Assembly: GCA_050299435.1 (NCBI GenBank)
Contig: JBNKVX010000060.1
Location: 1 to 20,274 of the forward strand
Length of the DNA stretch: 20,274 nt
Origin: 1162T-S-0a-05 sp050299435
Lineage (GTDB): Bacteria; Pseudomonadota; Gammaproteobacteria; Pseudomonadales; Cellvibrionaceae
Reading direction: 5' to 3'
The notes beneath the pieces were generated by a model that was not told the origin of the DNA, ran no database searches, and was given only the letters and a program-made list of their open reading frames with translations. The translations under genes were made by a program, and so were the position numbers. Numbering within the stretch: position 1 is the stretch's first letter; each line of letters opens with the position of its first letter. Below are positions 7,501-15,422 of this stretch, piece by piece.

Positions 7501-8955
7501 ATGCACAGAACCTTAATTGTTGTTGATAATGACGCTTTGTGTGGTCTTTTAAGAGACCTGGATTCAGACGCGGATCAATTGCCAGAAGTGATCAGTTTTA
7601 GCCAGTATCTAAACGATTATCCAAAAAGAAACGAACCCAAGACCCGAATTATTAATCTTTGCAATACCGATCGGTATTTAAGTAAGGGGTATTATTGTTC
7701 TCTCTTAGCTGAAGCACGTGTCCACCAAATTTTACCCAGTATGCATACAATTAATGAACTCCGGGATCAAAATTGGGAGGGTCTCGCTGATTTTGAAGCA
7801 TTCAATATCGAATGGTCTGGCACTGAGGAATTGGTTTATTTTGGACATACGGAAAATCTGCTTTTTGAAACAGTGGCATCGGGTTTATTTAAACAATTTC
7901 CCGCGCCCTTGCTTAGATTGAGTAAAAATTCAGAGGGCTTATTGCGGGTGCAACGTTATGCCTTCTCCAAATTAAATGATAGCCAAATTAGAATTTTTTA
8001 TGGCCATCTCGTTCAGTTTACTCAAAAATTTTGGCGAATCTCTACCAGGAAAAAACGTTATCGCTGGGACATGGCGATATTGATTGACCCCAACGAAGTG
8101 GTACCTCCCAGTAACAAAGAAGCGATAGCGCGCTTTGTAAAAGCAGCCTCCAAGTTGAGCATTCGCGCAGAAGTGTTAAGTGCTCAGGAACTGCCAATGA
8201 TTAATCACTACGATGCACTGTTTCTGAGAGAAACAACTGCGATTGATCATCATACCTATCGCCTGGCGGCAAAAGCAGAAAAAGCAGGTGTGCTAGCCAT
8301 TGATGACACAACCTCTATTTTGCGATGTTGCAACAAAGTGTTTCTACATGATGCCTTCACTTATCGCGGTGTACCCGCTCCCCGAACCTTCGTGCTTGAA
8401 GACAACAGTGAAACAGGATTGCAAAAACTGGAAGAAAATTTGAGTTACCCCATTATTCTGAAAATGCCTGAAGGTTCTTTTTCTCGCGGTGTTTTTAAAG
8501 TTGCTAACAGGCAGGAATTGGAATCTCAAATTGCAATCTTACAGAATGAGAGTGCGCTGGTACTGGCTCAGGAGTTTCTTTATACCGAATTTGATTGGCG
8601 TATTGGAATTTTAAACGGAAGAGCAATCTACGCGAGCAAATATTTTATGGCGCGTAATCATTGGCAAATATATAACCATCAGGCAAGCAAACGATTTGTT
8701 TCGGGCGGGTTTGAAACCTTGCCAACATTTGAAGTGCCGCGAGCTGTATTAAATGCAGCGCTGAAAGCAGCAGATATTATTGGCAATGGTTTATATGGTG
8801 TGGATGTAAAATTTATCGATGGTAAGGCTTATGTGCTTGAAGTTAATGATAATCCCAGTATCGATCACCGTGTCGAAGATGCTTATCTTGGAGATGAATT
8901 GTACATGTTGATCATGGCGGAATTTCAGCGGAGATTAGAAATTCGTGGGCGTTAA
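7501..8955 (+). CDS. RimK-like ATP-grasp ligase with RLAN-type N-terminal domain
   Basis: An approximately 484-residue ATP-dependent carboxylate-amine ligase. The first ~180 residues match the domain found ahead of a subset of RimK-like enzymes (RLAN, 'RimK-like ATP-grasp N-terminal'): LIVVDNDALCG, TRIINLCNTDRYLSKGYYCS and a late FTQKFW. The ATP-grasp fold follows: LKMPEGSFSRGVFKV with the nucleotide-binding Lys321, QEFLYTEFDWRIGIL, and the Mg-binding VLEVNDNPSID with Glu447, Asn449 and Asn451. It should join a carboxylate to an amine through an acyl-phosphate; RimK itself adds Glu to ribosomal protein S6, but the substrate here is unknown. The ATG at 7501 has GAGGG only a few bases upstream; an in-frame GTG at 7492 is possible. 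The next gene overlaps its end by 11 bases, so the two are tightly coupled. Confidence 0.88.
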   Translation: MHRTLIVVDNDALCGLLRDLDSDADQLPEVISFSQYLNDYPKRNEPKTRIINLCNTDRYLSKGYYCSLLAEARVHQILPSMHTINELRDQNWEGLADFEAFNIEWSGTEELVYFGHTENLLFETVASGLFKQFPAPLLRLSKNSEGLLRVQRYAFSKLNDSQIRIFYGHLVQFTQKFWRISTRKKRYRWDMAILIDPNEVVPPSNKEAIARFVKAASKLSIRAEVLSAQELPMINHYDALFLRETTAIDHHTYRLAAKAEKAGVLAIDDTTSILRCCNKVFLHDAFTYRGVPAPRTFVLEDNSETGLQKLEENLSYPIILKMPEGSFSRGVFKVANRQELESQIAILQNESALVLAQEFLYTEFDWRIGILNGRAIYASKYFMARNHWQIYNHQASKRFVSGGFETLPTFEVPRAVLNAALKAADIIGNGLYGVDVKFIDGKAYVLEVNDNPSIDHRVEDAYLGDELYMLIMAEFQRRLEIRGR

Positions 8956-10084
8956 TAAAGTGATGCTTCAGCCTGAAGTATCTCCCCCTAAGTTTCGCAT
9001 TGCCAGCGCGACTGATATTCCAGCCTTGCTAGAGCTAGAGCACGCGTGTTTCAGCACAGATCGTTTGAGCAAGCGCAGTTTTAAAAAGTGGATAGTTGCG
9101 AAACACGCGGCACTTTTGCTTGCTGAATGGGATGGCAAATTAGTGGGTTATGGCTTGTTGTGGTGCCATAAAGGCACACGACTAGCAAGACTCTACTCCC
9201 TTGCTGTAAGTCCTATTGCGCGGGGCTTGGGCATTGCAGACAGCTTAATTCATCAGCTTGAGGTGATAGCGATTGAGCGAAATCGCATATTTATGCGTCT
9301 GGAAGTCAGTAAAAATAACACTGCAGCAATCGCATGCTATAAGCGCAATGGATTCAGGGTATTTGGTGAATTTAGTGATTATTATGAAGATCACAGTGAC
9401 GCTTTGCGAATGCAAAAACGCATTCTTTTTCTTTCGCTGGATAAGCTTCAAAGGAAAATACCCTGGTATAGGCAAACCACCGAATTTACTTGTGGGCCTG
9501 CGTCACTAATGATGGCGATGGCTAGCTTTGATGATGAATTTATATTTGACCAAAACATTGAATTAGATATTTGGCGCGAAGCCACCACAATTTATATGAC
9601 TTCAGGTCATGGAGGTTGTCATCCTATTGGTTTGGGTTTGGCGGCAAAACGTCGAGGTTATCAAGTAGAGGTGTTCTGCAATTCAAACAAGACGCTATTT
9701 ATCGACAGTGTAAGGGCGCAGAAAAAGCGTGACATTCTTGAAGTAGTACATCGCCAATTTGTAGCGACTGCAAAAAAAGAAAATATGAAAGTTGAATACC
9801 GAGAGATACTCCAAGGTGATATCGAGGCTTGGTTAGAAAAGAATTGTGTAATATTGATGTTGATAAGCACATTTCGACTTGACGGAAAAAAAGCACCGCA
9901 TTGGGTTTGTATTACCGGTGTTGATGAGCGTTGCTTTTATGTGCATGACCCAGACTTGGCGGATAATGAACAAGTCGCTATTGATTGTCAGTATTTACCT
10001 ATTGCCAAGGAGGATTTCGATTTGATGGCAGCCTTTGGATCGGATCGTTTGCGCGCGGCCGTGGTGCTGCATTCCAGGACTTAA
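8945..10084 (+). CDS. GNAT N-acetyltransferase fused to C39-type cysteine peptidase
   Basis: A 379-residue two-domain protein. Residues ~15-155 are a GNAT fold: FRIASATDIPALLELE start, VGYGLLW strand, the acetyl-CoA loop V-S-P-I-A-R-G-L-G-I-A, and CYKRNGF. Residues ~175-375 are a papain-like C39-type domain: YRQTTEFTCGPASL with nucleophile Cys183 and an upstream Gln, then His319 (APHWVCITG) and Asp335 (HDPD), a complete Cys-His-Asp triad. No signal peptide or membrane segment is seen, so it is cytoplasmic, unlike the C39 domains of bacteriocin exporters. The GTG at 8945 is taken as start (GGAG 11 nt upstream, overlapping the ligase gene by 11 nt); an ATG at 8963 lacks a Shine-Dalgarno. Pairing with the RLAN ligase suggests it trims and acetylates whatever the ligase makes. 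Confidence 0.87.
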   Translation: MGVNKVMLQPEVSPPKFRIASATDIPALLELEHACFSTDRLSKRSFKKWIVAKHAALLLAEWDGKLVGYGLLWCHKGTRLARLYSLAVSPIARGLGIADSLIHQLEVIAIERNRIFMRLEVSKNNTAAIACYKRNGFRVFGEFSDYYEDHSDALRMQKRILFLSLDKLQRKIPWYRQTTEFTCGPASLMMAMASFDDEFIFDQNIELDIWREATTIYMTSGHGGCHPIGLGLAAKRRGYQVEVFCNSNKTLFIDSVRAQKKRDILEVVHRQFVATAKKENMKVEYREILQGDIEAWLEKNCVILMLISTFRLDGKKAPHWVCITGVDERCFYVHDPDLADNEQVAIDCQYLPIAKEDFDLMAAFGSDRLRAAVVLHSRT

Positions 10085-10086
10085 AT

Positions 10087-10887
10087 ATGGGATCGGAATC
10101 TAAACACATGAAATCAGAACGTATTATTGTCGCGACTTTGGGTCGAACCTTAGACAAATCACAATCTGATACCTATTTGATTAATCAATTGGGCGCAGTT
10201 AAATACCGTGATGCTTACTATTTGAAATTACCGGAGGGCGAAGCCTGGTTATTTGATTATGCGATATTGGTTTGTTGGGGTGTAAGTGAAGATGATCGCC
10301 AGAACCTTATCTCCTCGGTAAGTGTCATTATCGTTGATCCAGAAAAAAATATGGTCAATGAGCAATTCAGTTATAGCATAGATTGCGAAGCAGCTTTCAA
10401 TATTCACAATGACTTTATTTCAGTGCCGGTCGATAACAATCTTACTCGACTTGCTCTCAGCCACGCTTTTGCACAGTCCGCCAAATTGGTGGCGATTGAA
10501 GAGCAGGCTGAAGCAGTGTTAATTAAAAACAGTTTTATCTCTAAAGAATTGGCGAGAACAGGCCGGATACCACTAAATCGTAAGGCGCTGGCAAAATTGC
10601 GCGGCCAGATATTTGATACCAGCAGCGATATTGGCTTGCATTTTAATTTATTAGATACCCCTGAATTTTTTTGGAATTACCCTGATCAGGAAGAATATTA
10701 TTTACGTTTATGTAAATATTTGGATTTGCAGCCGCGCATCGATATTCTCAATCATAAATTAGCCAATATACACGAATTGTTAAACATGCTGGCGGCTGAG
10801 CAACATCATAAACATTCTGCTTTTTTAGAATGGATTATTATCGTACTTATTGCAGTTGATATTATTGTTTATTTTACCCCCAAGTGA
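10087..10887 (+). CDS. RMD1/DUF155 family protein with C-terminal membrane anchor
   Basis: A 266-residue protein of the RMD1 (DUF155) family, whose eukaryotic members are mitochondrial (RMND1/Rmd1). Family signs are the N-terminal beta-rich half ending in a W-G-V segment, LDTPEFFW near residues 188-195, YLDLQPRIDILNHKL, and IHELLNML just before the tail. The last ~21 residues (FLEWIIIVLIAVDIIVYF) form one transmembrane helix, so the body should face the cytoplasm as a tail-anchored protein. The ATG at 10087 lies 2 bp after the preceding stop, with AGGA 7 nt upstream; a more upstream TTG would sit inside the previous gene. The bacterial role of the family is not established. Its 3' end overlaps the convergent peptidase gene by 19 bp. 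Confidence 0.85.
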   Translation: MGSESKHMKSERIIVATLGRTLDKSQSDTYLINQLGAVKYRDAYYLKLPEGEAWLFDYAILVCWGVSEDDRQNLISSVSVIIVDPEKNMVNEQFSYSIDCEAAFNIHNDFISVPVDNNLTRLALSHAFAQSAKLVAIEEQAEAVLIKNSFISKELARTGRIPLNRKALAKLRGQIFDTSSDIGLHFNLLDTPEFFWNYPDQEEYYLRLCKYLDLQPRIDILNHKLANIHELLNMLAAEQHHKHSAFLEWIIIVLIAVDIIVYFTPK

Positions 10888-11948
10888 GCGCTCAATGTTT
10901 TTAGGACATCTAAAAATGCAAGCACAGAAGCTATAGGTGCTGTCTCGTTCATCGTATGGTAGCCACTACTGGGGACTTGCAAAGTGGTGCCGTCTACCAA
11001 TCCTTTTGATGCAGCAATGATTCGACCTAATTCTGTCGATCCCAGCGAGTGGGGCATTTCTCCTGTTGAGGCGCGCAGGGCATTTGTTTCTTCAATATAT
11101 AGATCTTTGAATTGCGTACTGTAATTTAAAGATTTGCAGTACAGGGCCAGTTGCTGTGTTAAATCTGAATTAAACATCGCATTAGCATCCTTGTTTCTTA
11201 ATACGAGCTTTTGATCGCAAGCACTTTCAAAATCGGGATAGGGACTGGTATCCACGACAATAAGTTGATTTGTGCTTCCGCCAAAACGACGAAACCATTC
11301 GAGCAGGTAACGCCAGCTTTTGCCGGCCTCTTCTTGAGCAGTGAAAAACGCCGTTCCTTGAAAACCATTTTCAAAAAGGTAGACCAATGCGGCCACGGTG
11401 AGAACGTTATCCAGCTGACCGCTGATTGCGGTGCTCTGAATTTTCAGCTTGTCCTGAAAGGCAACAGGGGTGCCGGCAACCAAGTGCTCTAAGCCCTCTA
11501 TATCGAAAATTAAATTATTTCGAAATGGGCAGATTCGCGCGTCCAGAATTTTGCCTTGGCCGCGATAGGCGCCCGACCAAGGTTCGTAGGCATAGACATG
11601 TTCACCCTTAAAACGGTCGACAATCTTGAGCATCAGTTCTTCACTCACAGAATTGCCTAATAAATCTGAGCGCGCTCCTGCAACAAAAGCGGCATACTGA
11701 AATTCATTTGGACCAGTACAAATTAATCCATGTCGGTCGATATGAGCTGAATAGTAAATGCTGCCAGGGTTGGAGCCTTGAGCAACAAGCAAGCCTTCAT
11801 ACCAGGTAACTTTTGCTCCGCGTTCCTCTAACTCGCGCTGCAAGCTTCGAAAAAAAGAATGTTCTGCACTAACAACACTGGGGGAGCGCATGAGTGATGA
11901 GAGCAGAGTGACAAAATTTTCGGGCAGGGAATTGTTAGCTGGCAACAT
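10869..11948 (-). CDS. M42/M20-type co-catalytic metallopeptidase
   Basis: A 359-residue cytosolic aminopeptidase/deacylase-like enzyme of the di-zinc MH clan. Ligand pattern: His69 with Asp71 (SAHIDRHG), bridging Asp180 (GQLDNV), catalytic/ligand pair Glu206-Glu207 (TAQEEAG), Asp233 (VVDTS) and His331 (GYHTMNE). All six positions are present, so it should be active. The layout (HxD, LDN, QEE, VD, H-x-x-x-E) is closer to M42 than to M20. No signal peptide is seen. The ATG has AGGA 8 nt upstream. It faces the ATP-grasp/GNAT-C39/RMD1 genes and overlaps the RMD1 gene by 19 bp, which hints at a shared locus but not a shared operon. Substrate is unknown; a peptide or N-acyl amino acid is likely. 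Confidence 0.8.
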   Translation of the reverse strand: MLPANNSLPENFVTLLSSLMRSPSVVSAEHSFFRSLQRELEERGAKVTWYEGLLVAQGSNPGSIYYSAHIDRHGLICTGPNEFQYAAFVAGARSDLLGNSVSEELMLKIVDRFKGEHVYAYEPWSGAYRGQGKILDARICPFRNNLIFDIEGLEHLVAGTPVAFQDKLKIQSTAISGQLDNVLTVAALVYLFENGFQGTAFFTAQEEAGKSWRYLLEWFRRFGGSTNQLIVVDTSPYPDFESACDQKLVLRNKDANAMFNSDLTQQLALYCKSLNYSTQFKDLYIEETNALRASTGEMPHSLGSTELGRIIAASKGLVDGTTLQVPSSGYHTMNETAPIASVLAFLDVLKTLSAHLGVK

Positions 11949-12018
11949 CGAGGAGTTCCTAAATTCGAGATATTTAGTTTTGCGCGAATTGCTAAAGTGG
12001 TCAATCAGTTTTAATCAA

Positions 12019-12044
12019 TAAAAAAGGGAGCCGAGGCTCCCTTT
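12019..12044 (-). terminator. Intrinsic terminator of acnB
   Basis: AAAGGGAGCC (12023-12032) and GGCTCCCTTT (12035-12044) are perfect reverse complements with a 2-nt loop as drawn; a tetraloop is more realistic. On the minus strand the stem runs into a T-tract (TTTTTTATT). It lies 17 bp past the acnB stop codon and is a textbook rho-independent terminator. Confidence 0.9.
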
Positions 12045-12061
12045 GACTTTGTAAGACTATT

Positions 12062-14689
12062 TTATCCGACCTCGACAATTTCTTCCGCTGCAATTAATTT
12101 GCCTCTTTCGGCACCCTTAGCAAAAGACTCTATTTGATCAAAATTCATGTAACGAAAAATTTCGGATGACATAGAATCAATTTTGCTCGCGTATTCCTGG
12201 TACTCTTCAACACTCGGTAATTTGCCGAGAATGCCACCAATGGCTGCCAGCTCTGCAGAAGTCAGGTAGACATTTGCTCCGGCGCCGAGACGATTCGGAA
12301 AGTTACGGGTAGAGGTTGAAAGTACTGTGGCGCCATCTGCAACTCGAGCCTGATTGCCCATACACAGAGAACAGCCCGGCATTTCAGTACGCACACCTTT
12401 TACGCCGTAAATGTTGTAATAACCTTCTTCCATAAGGGTGTGCTCATCCATTTTTGTCGGCGGAGACATCCAAAAGCGTGTTTTTAAGCTGCCTTTGTGT
12501 GCGTCTAGCAATTTACCGGCTGCGCGAAAATGTCCGATGTTGGTCATGCAAGAACCGATAAATACCTCGTCAACTTTATCGCCAGCCACTTCAGAAAGCA
12601 GTCGCGCATCATCCGGGTCATTCGGCGCACATACGATGGGCTCTTTGATTTCGTTCAAGTCTATTTCGATAACAGCGGTATACTCAGCATCTGCATCAGC
12701 TTCAAGTAATTTTGGCGCCGCCAGCCATTCTTCCATTTTTTGTGCGCGCCGCTCAAGCGTGCGTTTTGAGCCGTAACCTTCGCTTACCATCCAGCGTAAC
12801 AAGGTAATATTGGATCGCAAATATTCCGCAATGGATTCTTCGGGTAATTTTATTGTACAACCCCCCGCTGAACGTTCCGCTGAAGCATCTGATAATTCAA
12901 AAGCCTGTTCAACTGTCAGGTTCGTTAAGCCTTCAATTTCCAAAATACGACCAGAGAAAATATTTTTCTTCCCTTTTTTCTCAACTGTGAGAAGGCCTTG
13001 TTTAATTGCGTAGTAGGGTATCGCATGTACTAGATCGCGCAGTGTAATGCCGGGCTGCATTTTACCTTTAAAGCGAACAAGCACTGATTCAGGCATATCC
13101 AAAGGCATTACACCTGTGGCTGCGGCAAAGGCAACAAGCCCGGAACCTGCCGGGAAACTGATTCCCATTGGAAAGCGCGTGTGTGAATCGCCACCGGTAC
13201 CCACAGTATCTGGAAGCAGCATGCGATTTAGCCAAGAGTGAATTATGCCGTCACCAGGACGCAAGCTGACACCACCGCGGTTCATAATGAAATCGGGTAA
13301 TTTATGTTGCGTTTCTATATCGACGGGCTTGGGATAGGCTGCCGTATGACAAAATGACTGCATTACCAAATCCGTAGTAAAGCCCAGACACGCCAAGTCT
13401 TGCAATTCATCGCGTGTCATTGGGCCGGTTGTATCTTGCGAGCCCACTGTGGTCATGCGGGGCTCACAATAGGTGCCGGGGCGAATACCCTGGCCTTCAG
13501 GTAGGCCACAAGCACGGCCCACCATTTTTTGTGCAAGTGTAAAACCTTTGCCAGAATCAAGCGGTGTTTCGGGTGTGCGAAATAAATCTGAAGGTTCTAA
13601 ACCGAGAGTTTCACGTGCGCGCGCTGTGAGACCGCGACCAATAATCAAATTAATGCGACCACCTGCACGCACTTCATCAAGTAGCACATCAGATTTCAAT
13701 TCAAATTCGCTGAGTGTCGCACCATCTTCGTTTAATATTTTTCCGTCATAGGGGCGAATTTCTATAACATCGCCCATGTTGATGTCGTCAACCGGGGCTT
13801 CAAACACCAAAGCACCTGCATCTTCCATGGTGTTGTAAAAAATTGGCGCAATTTTTCCACCGATACAAATTCCACCGCTGCGCTTATTGGGAACACCTTT
13901 GATATCGTCACCAAAATACCAAAGCACAGAATTTGTTGCCGATTTTCTAGAAGAACCTGTACCGACAACGTCACCGACGAAAGCCACAGGCAAGCCCTTG
14001 GCTTTTACGGACTCAATTTGATCCATGGGACCAATTACGCCTGGCTCTTTGGGTTCAATACCGTCTCTTGCCATTTTGTACATGGCGAGGGCGTGTAAAG
14101 GAATATCGGGGCGTGACCAGGCGTCTTGCGCCGGGGAGAGATCATCTGTATTGGTTTCGCCATTAACCTTGAATACTGCAACTTTGATTGATTCTGGTAC
14201 TTCAGTGCGTTTGGTAAACCATTCTGCATCGGCCCAACTTTGTAATACAGACCTTGCATGAATATTGCCACTCGAAGCTTTTTCTTCCACGTCATGAAAG
14301 GCATCAAACATCAATAGCGTATCTTTCAATTCGTTGGCCGCAATTTCCGCAAATTCTGAATCGTCGAGCAAGCCAACAAGCGTCGCGATGTTGTAGCCAC
14401 CGTGCATATCTCCTAATAACTTAACAGCCTTCTTGCGATCGATTAATACGCATGTTGTTTTTCCATTGGCGAGATCTGAAAGAAAGGCGGCTTTAACATA
14501 AGCGGCTTCATCTACGCCTGGCGGGACTCGATTACTAATCAAATCCAGTAAAAATTCTTCTTCACCTTTTGGTGGATCTTTCAACAATTCAACAAGTTCA
14601 GCCACTTGTTCGGGTGATAAAGGTTTCGCAGGAATTCCTTGCGCTTCTCTGTCGGCAAGGGCTTTACGGTAGGCATCTAGCACAGTCAT
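12062..14689 (-). CDS. acnB: Aconitate hydratase B / 2-methylisocitrate dehydratase
   Basis: Interconverts citrate and isocitrate in the TCA cycle and dehydrates 2-methylisocitrate in propionate degradation. The 875 residues compare with 865 in E. coli. The N-terminal HEAT-like domain (about 1-160) is typical of AcnB and absent from AcnA. The swivel domain follows (ETNTDDLSPAQDAWSRPD; GDVVGTGSSRKSA), then the catalytic domains (SQDTTGPMTRDEL; GGDSHTRFP). The [4Fe-4S] ligands are Cys714 (IGSCMTNIG), Cys773 and Cys776 (GCSLCMG), each exactly four residues on from the E. coli positions. The ATG is preceded by AGAGGA. A strong terminator follows. A leader of at least 75 nt contains a perfect hairpin. 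Monocistronic. Confidence 0.97.
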   Translation of the reverse strand: MTVLDAYRKALADREAQGIPAKPLSPEQVAELVELLKDPPKGEEEFLLDLISNRVPPGVDEAAYVKAAFLSDLANGKTTCVLIDRKKAVKLLGDMHGGYNIATLVGLLDDSEFAEIAANELKDTLLMFDAFHDVEEKASSGNIHARSVLQSWADAEWFTKRTEVPESIKVAVFKVNGETNTDDLSPAQDAWSRPDIPLHALAMYKMARDGIEPKEPGVIGPMDQIESVKAKGLPVAFVGDVVGTGSSRKSATNSVLWYFGDDIKGVPNKRSGGICIGGKIAPIFYNTMEDAGALVFEAPVDDINMGDVIEIRPYDGKILNEDGATLSEFELKSDVLLDEVRAGGRINLIIGRGLTARARETLGLEPSDLFRTPETPLDSGKGFTLAQKMVGRACGLPEGQGIRPGTYCEPRMTTVGSQDTTGPMTRDELQDLACLGFTTDLVMQSFCHTAAYPKPVDIETQHKLPDFIMNRGGVSLRPGDGIIHSWLNRMLLPDTVGTGGDSHTRFPMGISFPAGSGLVAFAAATGVMPLDMPESVLVRFKGKMQPGITLRDLVHAIPYYAIKQGLLTVEKKGKKNIFSGRILEIEGLTNLTVEQAFELSDASAERSAGGCTIKLPEESIAEYLRSNITLLRWMVSEGYGSKRTLERRAQKMEEWLAAPKLLEADADAEYTAVIEIDLNEIKEPIVCAPNDPDDARLLSEVAGDKVDEVFIGSCMTNIGHFRAAGKLLDAHKGSLKTRFWMSPPTKMDEHTLMEEGYYNIYGVKGVRTEMPGCSLCMGNQARVADGATVLSTSTRNFPNRLGAGANVYLTSAELAAIGGILGKLPSVEEYQEYASKIDSMSSEIFRYMNFDQIESFAKGAERGKLIAAEEIVEVG

Positions 14690-14745
14690 GATTCCTCTAG
14701 GTTTGTGGGTTTACTCATCTCAAAGGATCACTTCGAAACAAGGCT

Positions 14746-14764
14746 ATCGGTTGACGCAACCGAT
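14746..14764 (-). promoter_or_regulatory. Perfect 19-bp hairpin/palindrome in the acnB leader
   Basis: ATCGGTTG-ACG-CAACCGAT is an 8-3-8 perfect inverted repeat, 57-75 nt upstream of the acnB start. If the promoter lies further upstream, as expected, it is in the mRNA leader as a strong hairpin; otherwise it is an operator. No T-run follows it. Confidence 0.5.
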
Positions 14765-14896
14765 GATTGCAGGACAGTTGCAAGGGCTGCGAATTTTACA
14801 GGATTTGAGTCTTTCTGTCTGTACAGCCTATAAACAGTGGGCTCTGCCAATTAGCATAGCTTGCATTAATCGAGGCTGGTAATATCGCGCCTCTGT

Positions 14897-14926
14897 TTGT
14901 TAAGCGCCGGAAACAGGTGATAAAAT
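14897..14926 (+). promoter_or_regulatory. Sigma70-like promoter for the DUF1289 gene
   Basis: TTGTTA (14897-14902), an 18-bp spacer and TAAAAT (14921-14926) precede the gene start by about 33 bp. Two mismatches to consensus at -35 and one at -10. Confidence 0.45.
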
Positions 14927-14959
14927 ACATTAACATTACATCATAAGTAATTGAAATTA

Positions 14960-15409
14960 ATGATAAATAAAAAGATTAGACGAGTTAAAACACCGTGTAT
15001 TGGTGTGTGTTCAACGGGGATAGGTGATAGCGTCTGCCGTGGCTGCAAACGATTCGCGCATGAAGTGATTGATTGGAATGCTTACACCGAGGTACAGAGA
15101 GAACTCATTTTTGAAAGGCTTAATGTCTTATTAATACAAGTGGTTTCTGCACGACTGCAGGTGTTTGATCCGCATAAATTACACAATTTTATTGCCACTC
15201 AAAATATCACTGTTCACAGCAACAATGACTTTGTATTAATTTTTACCGTGCTTAAAGTGGGCGCTGCTCAGATCGATAATCTGGACGCCTTAGGTTGCAG
15301 TTTAAAGCCAGAACATCGGGGAAAGTCTCCCCTTGAATTGCGAGAGGAAATTGACAATGACTTTTACACTTTGTCCTGTGCACATTACGAACGCTACTTT
15401 CCTCACTAA
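14960..15409 (+). CDS. DUF1289 protein, long form
   Basis: A 149-residue protein. The N-terminal DUF1289 motif has four cysteines (Cys13, Cys17, Cys26, Cys29: C-x3-C-x8-C-x2-C, in TPCIGVCS...VCRGCKRF) followed by the family's E-V-I-D-W. These probably bind zinc or an iron-sulphur cluster. Most DUF1289 proteins are only 55-90 residues; here a further ~100-residue alpha/beta domain follows, ending DNDFYTLSCAHYERYF, which I do not recognise functionally. The ATG at 14960 is preferred over an in-frame TTG at 14951, though no clear Shine-Dalgarno precedes either. miaE follows after 13 bp and is likely co-transcribed. Confidence 0.82.
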   Translation: MINKKIRRVKTPCIGVCSTGIGDSVCRGCKRFAHEVIDWNAYTEVQRELIFERLNVLLIQVVSARLQVFDPHKLHNFIATQNITVHSNNDFVLIFTVLKVGAAQIDNLDALGCSLKPEHRGKSPLELREEIDNDFYTLSCAHYERYFPH

Positions 15410-15422
15410 TTAAATCAAGAAA

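Larger units (their letters stand above)
14690..14959. other. Divergent intergenic region, acnB leader and DUF1289 promoter
   Basis: About 270 bp between divergent genes. A short + strand open frame covering 14688-14882 has no Shine-Dalgarno or family character and is rejected. The region holds the acnB leader hairpin (14746-14764), a possible weak acnB promoter on the minus strand (TTACCA at 14877-14882 and TATGCT at 14853-14858, 18-bp spacer) and the + strand promoter at 14897-14926. Confidence 0.45.

Noticed and set aside
12438..14307. Several 60-110 codon frames antisense or in other frames of acnB
   Set aside because: Shadow frames of a well-conserved gene; no ribosome sites or independent signals.
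14688..14882. Plus-strand 64-codon open frame in the acnB upstream region
   Set aside because: Starts within the acnB start codon region, contains the leader hairpin, no family resemblance.
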